This document shows, in pieces, positions 37,310 through 49,668 of a stretch of DNA of 64,000 nt (its first letter is position 1; the number at the start of each line of letters is the position of its first letter). A program made the translations under genes and the position numbers. The notes under the pieces were generated by a model. It had not been told where the DNA came from, searched no databases, and saw only the letters and a list, made by a program, of their open reading frames with translations. Origin of the DNA: Luscinia megarhynchos. Its lineage: Eukaryota; Chordata; Aves; Passeriformes; Turdidae. The stretch covers positions 67,561,352 to 67,625,351 of the forward strand of contig JAPFBE010000003.1 of NCBI GenBank assembly GCA_034336665.1, given 5' to 3'.

Positions 37310-37910
37310 TACTGCAAGCACTTCTACAAACCCCGCGGCAGAATGAGGGTTTGCTACATCCCCCTACATCCCGGGACATAGCAAGTCTGCTGCAAAACGA
37401 CTGGAGGAGGAGGGATTCACGTTGCTGCAGGCAGGTAGATACTCCTAGATCAACACTGCCAGCCAGGATTATTTGGCATCCAGGAGCATCCAGGACCGGC
37501 GGAACGCGTTGCCGGCACACGCAGCGGAGACGTGAGTGGCTCGCACGTTTCTCCCGAGGCAGAGCCGTGCTGCGGAGCACGGACACACGGACACACGGAC
37601 ACGGCCCCTGGGCGCCCGGAGGAAGCCAGGGCTCTCTGCAGGCACGGAAGGTGTCCATTCCTGCGGCAGATAAGGAGTGAGGAGAGGCTGGGCAGCGCCG
37701 GGGCTCGGCGGGGATGCGGGCTGGCCGCGCCCGCAGGCAGCGCCCAGCTGCGCGCCGCTCCACACGTACGGACAGCGCAGGAAGGATTTCCTCTGCCTGC
37801 CCCAGCCCCGGCACGCAGCCCCTGCATCAATCACGAGCCTACAGCTGAGATACCAGGAGCTCTTCCAGCGTCCTGGATGCACCCCGCCTCAGCCCCAAAA
37901 GAAAGCTCTG
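37310..37910. promoter_or_regulatory. CpG island, possible promoter
   Basis: CpG-rich block standing alone in AT-rich surroundings. It contains a tandem of cggacaca units (37580-37600). Possible splice donors exist on both strands: plus-strand GAC|GTGAGT at about 37530 and CAG|GTAGAT at about 37436, and a minus-strand GCA|GTAAGA near 37308. The direction of transcription is therefore unresolved. A 199-codon minus-strand frame (37215-37814) is explained by GC content and has no known domain. Candidate roles are an alternative MTUS2 first exon or a non-coding transcript promoter. Confidence 0.55.
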
Positions 37911-37929
37911 AGTTAGTGGTGCTATGAAC

Positions 37930-40900
37930 TCTCAACTCTGTAAAACACACACATCAGCTGCACGTTTCATTCTGCTGCCCCTTATGGCAGGAGAACTGAA
38001 GGCAGAAATTCCATAGATGAGTTATGTATATTAAACACACAAATTTAATTTTCCCAACTGCTCATCTTTTGAACCCCTTTCTGAGATGACGCTGGACAAT
38101 TTCAAGACTGGTTAATGAGTGTTACATTGTTGACTGCCAGGAATAGCATCCCAAGCATCCCAGTGGATCAAAAGAACAGGCAGACTCATCAAAGAAAGAC
38201 CAGACACAAGGGATTACACCTCACATGTCACTGGAAAAGCACCTATGAAATCAAAAGAAAACTAAAGGTAGACAAGGGGCATATGCTCAAATTTTATGGT
38301 CTTCCAGGACTGATATATCAGACACCAACCCAAACTGTGTAAAATCACTACAATTTTCAGCTAGAAAAAGCTGTCAGCTGACATGCAGCTGCTTGATTAG
38401 AAAACACTGATTTTTGTCGTAGAAGGGGTAGGAAACTGTTACTGAGTGGTTATTTCTTTAAAAAATTAAATAATCTTACAAAACAAGCTAAACCTGCTTG
38501 AGAGATTTACAAGTGGGGAATCCAGGGTCAGGTTTTGCAAGGCCTGTTCTGCTGCCAGCTGCCCACGGGCTGGGTGGGTTTGGGAGAGCAGAGCAGACGT
38601 GTGTCCCCTGATGCAGCACATCTGGAGAGCATGATGGGGTAGGAGACTGATACATGGGGTAACACAGCCTCTGAAAGGTGAGCTTACATTTGTAGTCTTG
38701 AATCAGCAATCTCAAAGCCAAAATCTCCTTAAACATCAACAACCATGAGAACTCAAGACGCCTGGCAGGACATTTTGGGATTTGATTGTTGCAGCCTAGC
38801 TAGGTCAGAAGAAAGTTGTGAAATGTCAGAGTGAGGGATTTTCCAATTCATTACATGAAACCCACAGTGGAGAACAGAATCCATGTCTAGATGAGCTCTG
38901 GCCAATATTGGAGTCAAAAATACCTTCAGTGCTTTTCATTTCTGGAAAGAATTGTGGGAGGAGGGAAAAGGCTGCCCTGGGAAGTAGAAGCAAGTGGCCA
39001 CACAACTGTACTTGCTACAGGACGAGGACAGCCTTTCCAGCAATCAAGTGGGACAGGAGTGTGCTTCCTCTCAGCCTCTGCTTTGCTCTCAGCCTCAGGC
39101 TTTGGTGAGATGGTGACAAAGATACATTTTTTAATGCATCTATATATTCTTTTGCATGGAATTATGTGAAATACTTATTTATATTTAAGGCTATTTGAGG
39201 GGAAAAACAAACATGCAATATGTGACCTAGTAGATTTTTATTTATATGTGAAAACTGTTGGCAGCAGTGTGGAGGCTGCTCTGTGCATGTGCTCTCCTGG
39301 AATGGTCTTTTGATTGGAAAAAAAAATTAAGAAACACTGTCTTTGTACAGTCCTTTGGAGATTTTTAATTGGAGTATCTTAATTGTAACTCCCTCTGGAG
39401 TTGGCAATTTCAGTTCCTGCTCTGAAGACTGCCAGCAGTGTTTAGACTTATGCCCAGCACAAGGACCTAGAGATATCTGTGTGGCCATGTAAAATCAATA
39501 TCATGCAAAACAAAACGGGAAAGGTCCCAGCATTAATCTGTCATGCCCCATTGCCTTCCCACTGAAGCAGCAATGGGCTTGTGCTGGCAGAAGTGTGGCT
39601 GAGGCACCAGAGGAATGGGATGAAGCAGTGGGAGGCAGTGTTGCATCATCCACATTTAAAGTCACTCTTGTTTTCCCTTCCTAAACCGGGGGAAAGCACA
39701 GCACTTAAAAGCAATTCAGAGGAGGAGACTGTATTCAACTCTCTTTATTTTACCAGTGGGAGTTTTCAGCTCTCCTATCCTATTTGAAATGATATGCCTT
39801 AGTGCTTCAAAGTCATTTCAGAAAGGGGAATGAGGGCATCAAACTACATAACTCCTGCAGCATAAAGAGAGGTCAGGAGTTGGTTTTGCATAAAAATTAT
39901 GTTATCCAGCTCATGGGGATCTATTACTGCCAGGCAGCTTCAGGGATGAAAATGGAATGGATTGGACAGATCTTATTGTTCCTCACCACATCAGTGCTGA
40001 TGAACAGGAAATTTGTTTTACAGTTGCACAACCAATCAATCTAACTCCAGCCCTCTAGAAACAGGAATCTAGAACCAGTCCTCAGCACTCCCTTCATGAT
40101 CAGTAGCAAATGCCAGGTGCTGTCAGGCAGGGTTTCATTCCCAATGGGAGCAGCCCCTGTCCTGACATGCCACACAGCCCCACTGTCAGAGCAGCAGTCA
40201 AAATCTAATATTGTTCATCTGAGAAGCCTGCAGCCAAAGAAGATGAACACAGTGAGCTCTCCAGAAGTACTTCCTGAAATTAAAATAATTCTGTTTATTT
40301 TTCATTTACTGTCGATAATCCCAAGTGCTTCTTTAAGGATAATGCAACTCACTGTGACACATTTGCTACATTTTGTTTTCCTGGAATTATATAGCCTTTG
40401 CTTCACTTGTAGTATCTGTCCTGTGCATCCAGGATTAACACATCAGATAGAGGAACCCCAGAACCACCGCTGGGCTTTGTGTCCTTCTTTGGAATTTCAG
40501 GGCAGAGAACAAAGCTATTGTGATGAGAATTGAGCCTTTGACTCATTAAATATGAATTACCCACGAGTTTTTGTTTTGTTTATTGCAGTTTGGTTAATTT
40601 GTACACTACTGATTAAAAATCACTCTTCCCAAATATAAACCACTTTAATGATTAATGCCAGACCATGAAATAGGATGTGCAATAATCCACCTTATCCTTT
40701 ATTCAGCTGGAGGATAAAATAACCACAAAAAATGACCACAAAAAAACAACAAACAAACCACAAAACCAAACAAAAACCCCAAAAGAACACACCACAAACT
40801 GCTTTATTTCTCTGCTCCATCCATATCACTGTTTGCTGGGGCTGATTTGCCTGCAGGCTCTAGAGACTTTTCAACTTTCTTGCCTAAGCAAGCTTCAGTC

Positions 40901-43900
40901 CTTGGGGGCAGGCAAACACTGTGCTTCCAGACAGTGAGCACTCCACAGTGATTCTGAGCTGGGCTCTGCTCATGATGCTGAGGCAGTTATTGGGTCTCCC
41001 AAACACCTCCTTTGAGGTTCTGGTCCCTCATGTGCACTCCTCAGAGGCATTGGGCTGGAGCTGCCTGCTTTGGCTGAACTGCCTTTCCAAGCCAATGCTA
41101 CAGAGCTCCAGGCCCATCAAGAGAGGCAGAAGCTCAGGCAGCAAACACAGACCATGAACGACTGGATTTGTCTGCTGACAACTATTTTTGCATATCCAGT
41201 CCTGTCACAGCTGCTAGAAGTCAGGGTGGCATTGGTTCTAGCATGGACAGAGAGAAGGGATGATAGCAGTGTAATCTATAACTAGGTATATCTTCTAAAA
41301 GGATCCCCTCTCTGAATCGATGACCAAATTACTTCTTTAGCTTTTCAGATAAATATTTTGCACAGTCAAGAAATCCCTGACTCTTAAATTCCTCCCTTTG
41401 CCCTGCCACATGACCACAGTTTCTTTGTATTTGGAAGCCCATCTGAATTTCATAACCAGTAATTTTGTCACTTATTAGCATAATGGCTCACATAAATAGA
41501 GTGCTTGAATATGAATGCAACCATCATCATCACTCTTCACCTTAAGCAGGCAAAATGAGTGCAGTGGGTCTGCACTGATCATTTTGCAGATCATTTTTCA
41601 GCCTTGAAAAACTCTCTTTGCTGTGAAAAAGGATCCTGCTGCAATTAGTACTGACACATGGCAGTTGCTGTCTCAAAGAAGTTGCCAGAAAGAACTGATG
41701 TGTATTTTTGGACAACACTTTAGGGTAAATCAACAGCCAGGTACTTTCCAGGTACCTATGCTACCACTGCTTCCTTATGGAAAATGAATGCCTGAACAGT
41801 ATAAGAACAGTTAAGATATTTAATCTGTTCACTTTCAGAACTTTTAGTTATGTGTTTGATCACTTTTAGTTTTAGTGTTAGATCACTAGATACACAGCAT
41901 GGAAAGTGGGATTCTCATGCATTACTTCTTCTGCTCCCAAGCACATATGACTCCAGCTCCAGCCCACAAATGCACATTTACACAGACTCATTGTCTCAAA
42001 CGTTCCTGTACCCCATTAAATCCCCAGCTGTAGTACTGAAACGTGTGCTCCAGAGAGTCTGCCTGGCACTGGTCTTACATCCTTTCAATATGTGTATGAA
42101 GGAGGCAACAAGAATAGTGCCAGATGGCAATGGGAATGGAAATGATATGACGTACATATGTGATGCCATTTTCTTTCTTTTTTTTTCCTTCTTCTTGTGA
42201 ATAAAGCATCTTGTGAAAAGAGGAATTAGATGCAGTATTTATAACAGTCCTTCATAAACATCCCCAGATTCCAAGCAGAAGACAAAAGGCATGAATCATA
42301 TCACAGCAGGCGCTGTAGCTGGGGAAGTGGCCTTTATGAAGATTGCTTCCGTAATTTGGGCTCCAGAATGAAAGAGAGCTGCTCTGAGGAGATCTGTAGG
42401 AAGTTGATAATGGCTTATTTAATTGTAGTATCACTAATAAAATCTGTGTTTTCATCAGGAACATTTCCTTAGCTAAAAATGCCATGATTCTTCAACTGCA
42501 GTTTGATCCTGTTCATTTCGTCTATAAATGATATAATGCCAAAAAAATAGATTAGGATATTATAGTTTCCTTTAAAAGGAAACTTTTAGACTGTGGCTGC
42601 AATCCACACCATAGAAGATGATAATCCCATAATAATGGACTCAGTGCGCAGAAATAAAACAATTACTCATAAGCCAGAGATCATAAAGCAAGGAAATTTG
42701 TTCTCTATCAATTACAAAGGAAATGAGGCTATAATTTACTCTTTATGACTTGATAGCTAAAAATCTCCCATTAATTGAGTCGTGTCATTAAAGAAATTCT
42801 CCCCCTGCATAATTCTCCAGCAGTTTTGGTGGCAGGTTCATGTTCTTAACCTGTTTGGTGATTATTGAACTTGCATTGCATTCCCTGTACCAAAAGAATA
42901 TCACCCCATTCATATTACTCGTGGGAAAATCCAGAAATAGAAAGGATGGGATCTGAAGCAACTTCTGATGTCTACACTAAGAAGTGTAAGACCATCTAGA
43001 TTCACAGGATTGATGGACACCAACTATCACATCAAAGGGATCTTCACTTACCAGTCATTTTCAGATGCATCTGGCTTCAGACAACCACAATGGAAAATAC
43101 TAGCTATTAATATAATTTCAAATTAAAATATAAACTACTAATATACCTGTTTTTCCCACTATTTCACAGCAAAAGTTGGCAAAGCTGACAGCAGATCTCA
43201 GATGATTCAGCAATTCCAGCCCTGATTTGTAGCTAGACTTTTTTCCTACTGAAAGTAGGCAGGGATTTTTTGGGAAGCAAATAGTGGCATTAATGAGCAG
43301 TATATATTGCTGCATTTAGACATCTATGAATACATTCCCTGTACACATACAACAAAAGGGGACAGGCTCCTGCAAATCACAGAAGATTTAATGCAGTGAT
43401 GGCCAACAAATACCATAATAGCATGGTTATCATGGAATCCCTGCTGCTGGCCTTGTGCCTTATTTTGTGGGCCCTGCAAGGACTGGTTTGTGGTTTCCTT
43501 ACCTTTGTGTCATTACTCTACAGTGCAGAGGCTGCAGCTGGATCTAGAAGATGCACAGAGGGCACAAAAGATGTGTGGATCAAAAGGTGAAGAAACTCTT
43601 CTTCCTGCACACAGATATTTTGGTACAATCCACCTTATCCTGTTTAAGATGGTCAGCAGCTGGGCATCACTTCATAGCATCTTCCACTAGAGAAGTGCTC
43701 AAGGTCAGGGCAGGAAGATACACAAAGTTCTGTGAGGAATCCTGCACAATACCAGTGCCTTGGTAGTGCTAAGCATCAGGAAAATCAGACAGAAGAGGAT
43801 GCAATGAAATTTTAATGGGAATATATCACTTCCAGCTTCTTAGGATTGCAGTTCATCCAAGGGAAGATAAGGCTGCAGCATTTTCATCCTTTGCCCTTTA

Positions 43901-46900
43901 CCATCAAACCAAAGAACTGCAAACAATAGCTTACAACAGCTTTAAGGGAGAAAAATGGATGAAAGCAGAAAGCTTCAAAGCATGAAAGGCAAAAAAATTC
44001 CCAGAGTTGTCTTCTTGCAAGCAGTACCAGACTGCCTGCAGATGACTCCAGACAATAACAACAGCCTCATGGGGATAGGCAAGACAGGATATCATGATAG
44101 CTGCAAAATTAAATATTGCCAGATATTCCCATCCCAGTCCCACATAGGAAATTACTGGGGTAACTGGGACAACCAGGGCTCCCTAATAGCCATTTTAAAG
44201 ATTGTGTGATATTGCATAGCATTCAGGAAGGTTCATCAGCATGAAAAACGTGCGTGAGAGGGGAATATTTATTGTGCAGAAATGAACAGTTCAGTCATGG
44301 CTGAAAGCTGTGATTTGTTATTGCCCACATGCAAATTTGATCACATTTAACATTGCACATATTTTCAACAGCAGGGAAAAATTCTATAGACAGTATTTTG
44401 GAAAATGAGAAGTTACAAGTACAATCAGAAAATAAAGATTGTCAGTTTTTGCTAGCTGAGGGAATGGTTGATATTCAGGAAAAAATTACTTTAGGGAATA
44501 ATCATTACCTTGATTTCAGTTTTGTTGTCTAGCTGATGGGACTCAGCAATTGAGACAGGTTTGCTCTGCTAATGCTGGCAGGGTCACAACAGTGAGGATG
44601 ACAGCTTATTTTCTCATGACTTCTTATCATACAGAGGGTTGTCTTACTGATAGACATTAGTATGACAATGCTGCAGCTGCCTCCATCAGATGTGTTCCCT
44701 GGGGTTGTTACATCATCTGCTACTTTTCACCTTTCTGAAGTAATTGCAGCTGTCTTCTACCTGCAGCCTCATCATTCTGCTGAGATATTTCTACACTATG
44801 TCCATTATTGAAGGGGAATGAATAATATATCATCAACAAACAACAGCCACTCACTTTTGTCTTTCTAAATTCTTTTATCATGACCGAACACATTATTATA
44901 TCACAATAGCTACACTTGTGTCCTAATCTGCATCCATTTCATTCCTTCCATTATGTGCAGTGATGATATGGTAGTTACACAGGTATTATTGCTAATATCC
45001 ATGAAATATCAGGAAGTCTTTCCTTTTTTTTAATCTTTGGAGAGGATTTTTACTGCATTTTAACATTTTTTTTCTCCCATATACTGCTCAAAATTAGTGT
45101 TACTATTCAACAGCCTTTCATTACAAGATTGGTGTAGGAGGGAAGGGCAGGACAGGGGAGGGAACAGGAGGGGAGGCAGCAGAGAAACCTCTATCTCCCA
45201 TGCTTCCCCTTAATTTTGCTGGAGTTATCCTCAGTGTTTTGACCCTCCCTGCATCATCTTAAAATCTGTTTCTCACAACAAATCTGGCCACTGAAATGGA
45301 TGTAGTCAAAGAAGAATATTCAGAACTTCACTCTCCTGTATGGTAGTAGGCACGATTCTTTAAATTTTATTATAAATTTCCCCCATTTACTACGGGATTT
45401 CACACCACCCAATTCTGAGATTGGGCTGAATTTTCTACTAGCTTAGAAACAAAATCCACTCTTTAAATTCTAGGAATAGTATAATTCCCTCTCTCACACA
45501 GTGTTCCCTGAACCCTGTAAATACACCCATTTCTTCAGTTGTGCTCATTAAATAGTTAATTAGTACAATGGGTTTGTAAGAGTTTGAGGTGATTTCACCA
45601 AAAAAAAGTATAAAATACTTTGTGTTTAGTTCAGCATGAACGAACTGTGAAATTGTATTTGACTTAGACTGAAGAATTGCACTAGGATGGAGAATTAAAT
45701 CAGCCTTTAACCAGTAATTTCAAGATGCTTACTTATTAAAAATATGTACTTTGCTACCCTCAATTAAAGAATGCTTGAGGCTACATTCGTTTCAGCAGCT
45801 TTTCAAAGACAGGTAAATATTACCAATATTACTAAGAAAGAAGAATCTGATATAGTACAAATTAGTTAAAATACAGGTACCAAATTTTCTTCAGAAGATG
45901 CAAAAATAAGGATTAAGCCAATCTCTCCTCCCCTCAGTAATCCCAAAATGAGGTATCTAGTCTATATCACATGCCCAAGGAACACCATGGGGAGAAGAGA
46001 GATGGGAACCCTCAGGAAACCAGTCCCCACCTCAACCAGTTTTTACGCTCTCTTCACCCAGGCTTTGACAAGCAGCATACAGCACATTGCCTGTGCTTTG
46101 CATATGACCAAAAGAAATGAAAAGTGCTAATGACACTGCAGCAGCAATCATGTCAGATCTGAAAACTACTCACGAGCTGAATTTGCTCACAGCAACAAGG
46201 AACAATTTCCAGAGAGGACCTCAATGTAACAGGCAGTGAAGGTACAGTTTAATGAAAAGTTTCAGTACCTTTAACCACAAATCTTGTTGTCACATCATCA
46301 TAAAAGGTAGTATTTAACTTACAGGGCAGAGGAACATGGCCTGAGGCTGTCATGTAGGCAAAGGATTGGAGTGGTTTGGCCAGACACTATCTGATCTGCA
46401 GTATGTCTTATCAATGTAAAGTAGCATTAGTGGTTGGGTTTGGGATGAGGCATGCTAAAATTGGATTTCCTCATTTGTTAAACCAAGGCCTGAGGACAAT
46501 AACAGTGACAGTCCAAAGTGTTACTCTTATTCAGATATTAAAAAGAAATAGCTGAGCATGGAGATGAGACATCACAAATGAATCTCTCCTTGATTCACAC
46601 AGTAAGTAAAGATCTTTTAAATAGCTATATTTGTTGTTATTATCTTCTGAACATGCCAAAAAGCCAGGCCAAAGAAACACAACTCACCTGTCACTGTCTT
46701 GTGAACCCAAGCTTACAGGTGGGTTGGTTGTAGACACGAGCAAGGCTGGTACCTCCTGCATTGACAGAGCTCTTCTGGAGCCCCAGAGGAGGGCCAGGCC
46801 CTCAAGAAACACAAAGACAAGCAAGAAAGCTCTCTACCAGTTCAGTCCTGTGAAAATTAAACAAAAGCCACAGTCAGGAAATTTGAAATAGAAAGGACAA

Positions 46901-49215
46901 ACTCCAAGCTAAATGAGTGTGTATTCATTTATCTCTCAGAACATTTTCAGAGGTTTTTATGAAACAACGTATTGTGATGTCAGTCCAGTCTTCAGAAAGT
47001 TTAGAACAAAAGAGGAGAGGGAAAAGAGGGTATTTCAAGTACTCACATCTGGCTTTTCCCAGGTAAACATTATTTACACTTGAATACAGCATGTTATATT
47101 GTAAATCTATTTTATGAATCTATTTTAATCACTGAAGATACTTAGTGATGTCTTTGCTAATGTGGCTTTGTTTCAGAAATAATAGAAATTTTCAGCTCTG
47201 AAAGAGGAACTTTTCTCATTTGCCCTGGAGAATGCATGCAAGTTCAGGCTCAAAATATTAACAGAGCTTATTCAAGTTCAAAAGGAAGAATGTGAAAAGG
47301 CATAATCACTTCAACTAGAGACTGGATGGTTGAAATGGGTGTGGATGGAACAGGACAGGCAGAGAGCAAAACCAGTGTAAAACTAGAGGGAAGCTGAGGA
47401 CACTGGCTGGTTTCATGGAGAGCAGCTTGATCTCTGGTGATAGCATGGCTTTTTGGTTTCCATCGCTTTTTCATGCTTCCAGGCTCCACTCACCCGACAT
47501 CTGCAAAGAGCTGGAAGCAATTATGGAAGCTGCCTCTTTGAGGTGTCAATGCTGGGGAACAAGGCATGGAAATAGCAGGAGGTATTCCCAGGTCTAGGGC
47601 ATGCCAGGGAGACAAGAGCTCCCAAGGCCATCACAAGGCCTCAGCCAAAGAGGTCGGAGGAGAAGGGATGTAGGAAACTGGGCATAAGATACAGCAAAGG
47701 AGGGCACAGGGTAGCAGGGAGTTTGCAAAGAGCAAAACCATCACTACATAGTCAATGAGAATCAGCAGCAGAGAAGAAAAGAAACATAAACAATTTCTGT
47801 GAGTCAGGCAGTACTTTTTCTGTTTGCCAAATTAATTTTGCAATTAAGTCCCTAAGTGCTTTATTAGCTATTCTTTTTCCCATTAAGCAGTTTTAGCAGA
47901 CATAGGCATGCCAATAAATACAGTCAGGGAAAGCAGACAGCATAGTTATGTACAGGAGGTTCAGTGTCTGTAAGGCACACTGTCACTACCAACTTTGTTA
48001 TGCAAAAGCACCAGATAACTGGTTTCCCAAATCCCCACCACAAACCAAATTTTTTTGAAATAGACAGAAGGCAAAACTTGCTGCTCAAAGCAGTCAGGTG
48101 AGCTTAAAGCACAGCAAGCTCTGATCATGCTCAGGAAGTCACTTTCAGGACTATCTGAAACATACTTGTACCTTCTTAAAGAAAAAACAACCACCCCCAG
48201 GCTCATGCAAAAAAATAAAAAGTTTTTCCATGATGTTATGCAAACTCATGTGTTTATACAGTTGAATAATTCAGGGCAAAACTGCCTGTAACTAACTGTA
48301 CATGTTATAGCCCAAAGCGTGCATCTTCATGCAAATTTATTTGAGAAGCTTCTCCTTTTTGTTAATTCATACAGACTTTGCCTTGTATGCTCCCAGTTTT
48401 TATGCTCCCAGTTTTTATGAAATCTTTTCAAAATGCTATCTATCAGCACTGCAGTCCTCCTGAAATAAGTATAGCCACAGCAAGAAGACAAAAGTCCACC
48501 TACTTCAAATTCCCTTCTCTGGCAAAGGCAAACAGATGCTCAGGTTAAAGAACAGGTACATATGCTGACTGTTCTCAGTACACCTTCCTCACTTCCAGGA
48601 ACCATCAGTTCAGGAACTTCTTGAACCAGGAACATCATTTGTCATGGTTAGGTTATTTGGTTTAATAGGTCCCTGAAGGTCCTGTTTAAAGTGCTTAACC
48701 TGAGTCTTCACACTTATCATTCAATTAGATAAACTCAATACCTCCCCTTTATGAGCTCCAATTTCCAAAGGAATAGAGGTGCTTTATTATTTGCTTTCCT
48801 TGTAGGAGCAATAAATAGCAGTCAACACTATTCTAGAAGGAATTCATTTATGATGATGCCTAAAGCTGGATTGAAATGCCATATTATTTTCATCAATATT
48901 GCCCCATCTTTCTGTAAAAGAAATCTTGCAAGGCACTTGTCTGAAAACAGTATGTGACAAATCCACTTCAGGTATTGTCATAATCTGAAAGAACCCAGGA
49001 AATTTCCTGCTGCTGTTACATGATACCTAAGAAACCACCATGAGACCTACTGTCCCTGCAACTATTTTAAAAAAAGCAACAGGACCTACTGAACATCACT
49101 TAGCAGATCTTTCTGAACAGATCTGGGGGAATGTTTGGAAAATCTGGGAAAGGGTGTATTTGTATTTTCAATGGATAGGAGTAAGGACTGATAACTGTGT
49201 CTCCTGCTGCTTTGA
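37930..49215. other. Intergenic, no supported gene
   Basis: About 11 kb, mostly AT-rich single-copy-looking sequence. It contains an A/C-rich low-complexity tract at 40721-40798, a short palindrome at 42564-42584 and enhancer-like AT-rich stretches near 42.6-42.9 kb and 47.8-47.95 kb. Open frames up to 145 codons (40096-40533) have no recognisable product and no splice support. Confidence 0.5.
40721..40798. repeat. A/C-rich low-complexity tract
   Basis: Runs of A broken by single C or CC (aaacaaac, aaaccaaac types). It is the complement of the T/G-rich tracts found at 21.3, 22.7 and 26.0 kb. Confidence 0.8.
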
Positions 49216-49668
49216 ATGTCAAGAATACTTTTGGTAGTCAGTTGGTGGAGGAAAAACGCCATTACCATCAAAACCACAGCTAAGCAGACTGAAGTCCTGC
49301 TTCCTCTGAAACCTTTCACAGGTTCACCTTTGAGACAATTTTCTTTTTCCCTTGAGAACCTAAAACTAGAAAAAGCACATGAAATCCCTGTCTGTGATAC
49401 AGACACAGTCTCAGTCACCCTAATTCAAACTCCTTCAAGTGATGAAGACTTTGTCACTGATCTCAAGAGTCTGCTGGACTGCTCAGGCTCAAGCCTGTTC
49501 TCTGGGAGAACAGCAGCAAATCTCTCAGTGACTTTGAAAGATGAGAACAGCTTGTCACCTGTCACTGCCTTCCTGATGATACTCAGCTTAAATACTTGTA
49601 TCCTAAACACACTGCATTCTGCTTATTGGTCTCTGTGGAACTCCTCAAAAACCTGCTGTTTGTCGTAA
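49216..49668 (+). other. 150-codon open frame of unknown status
   Basis: An open frame of 150 codons whose middle (residues about 30-110) has a protein-like mix: acidic and serine-rich, with stretches such as SLENLKLEKAHE and TPSSDEDFVTDLKSLL and no low-complexity DNA behind them. It has no upstream promoter signal, and I recognise no domain. It might be a fragment of an old retrocopy, a single exon of an unannotated transcript, or chance. The following bases carry no polyadenylation signal I can tie to it. Confidence 0.2.

Noticed and set aside
37215..37882. Overlapping minus-strand frames of 199, 137 and 126 codons
   Set aside because: Long frames in several phases at once are expected in a stop-poor CpG island. 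No domain is recognisable.
43500..43770. Possible diverged mobile-element fragment
   Set aside because: A few words recall CR1, but the block order does not follow the element and no tail is present.
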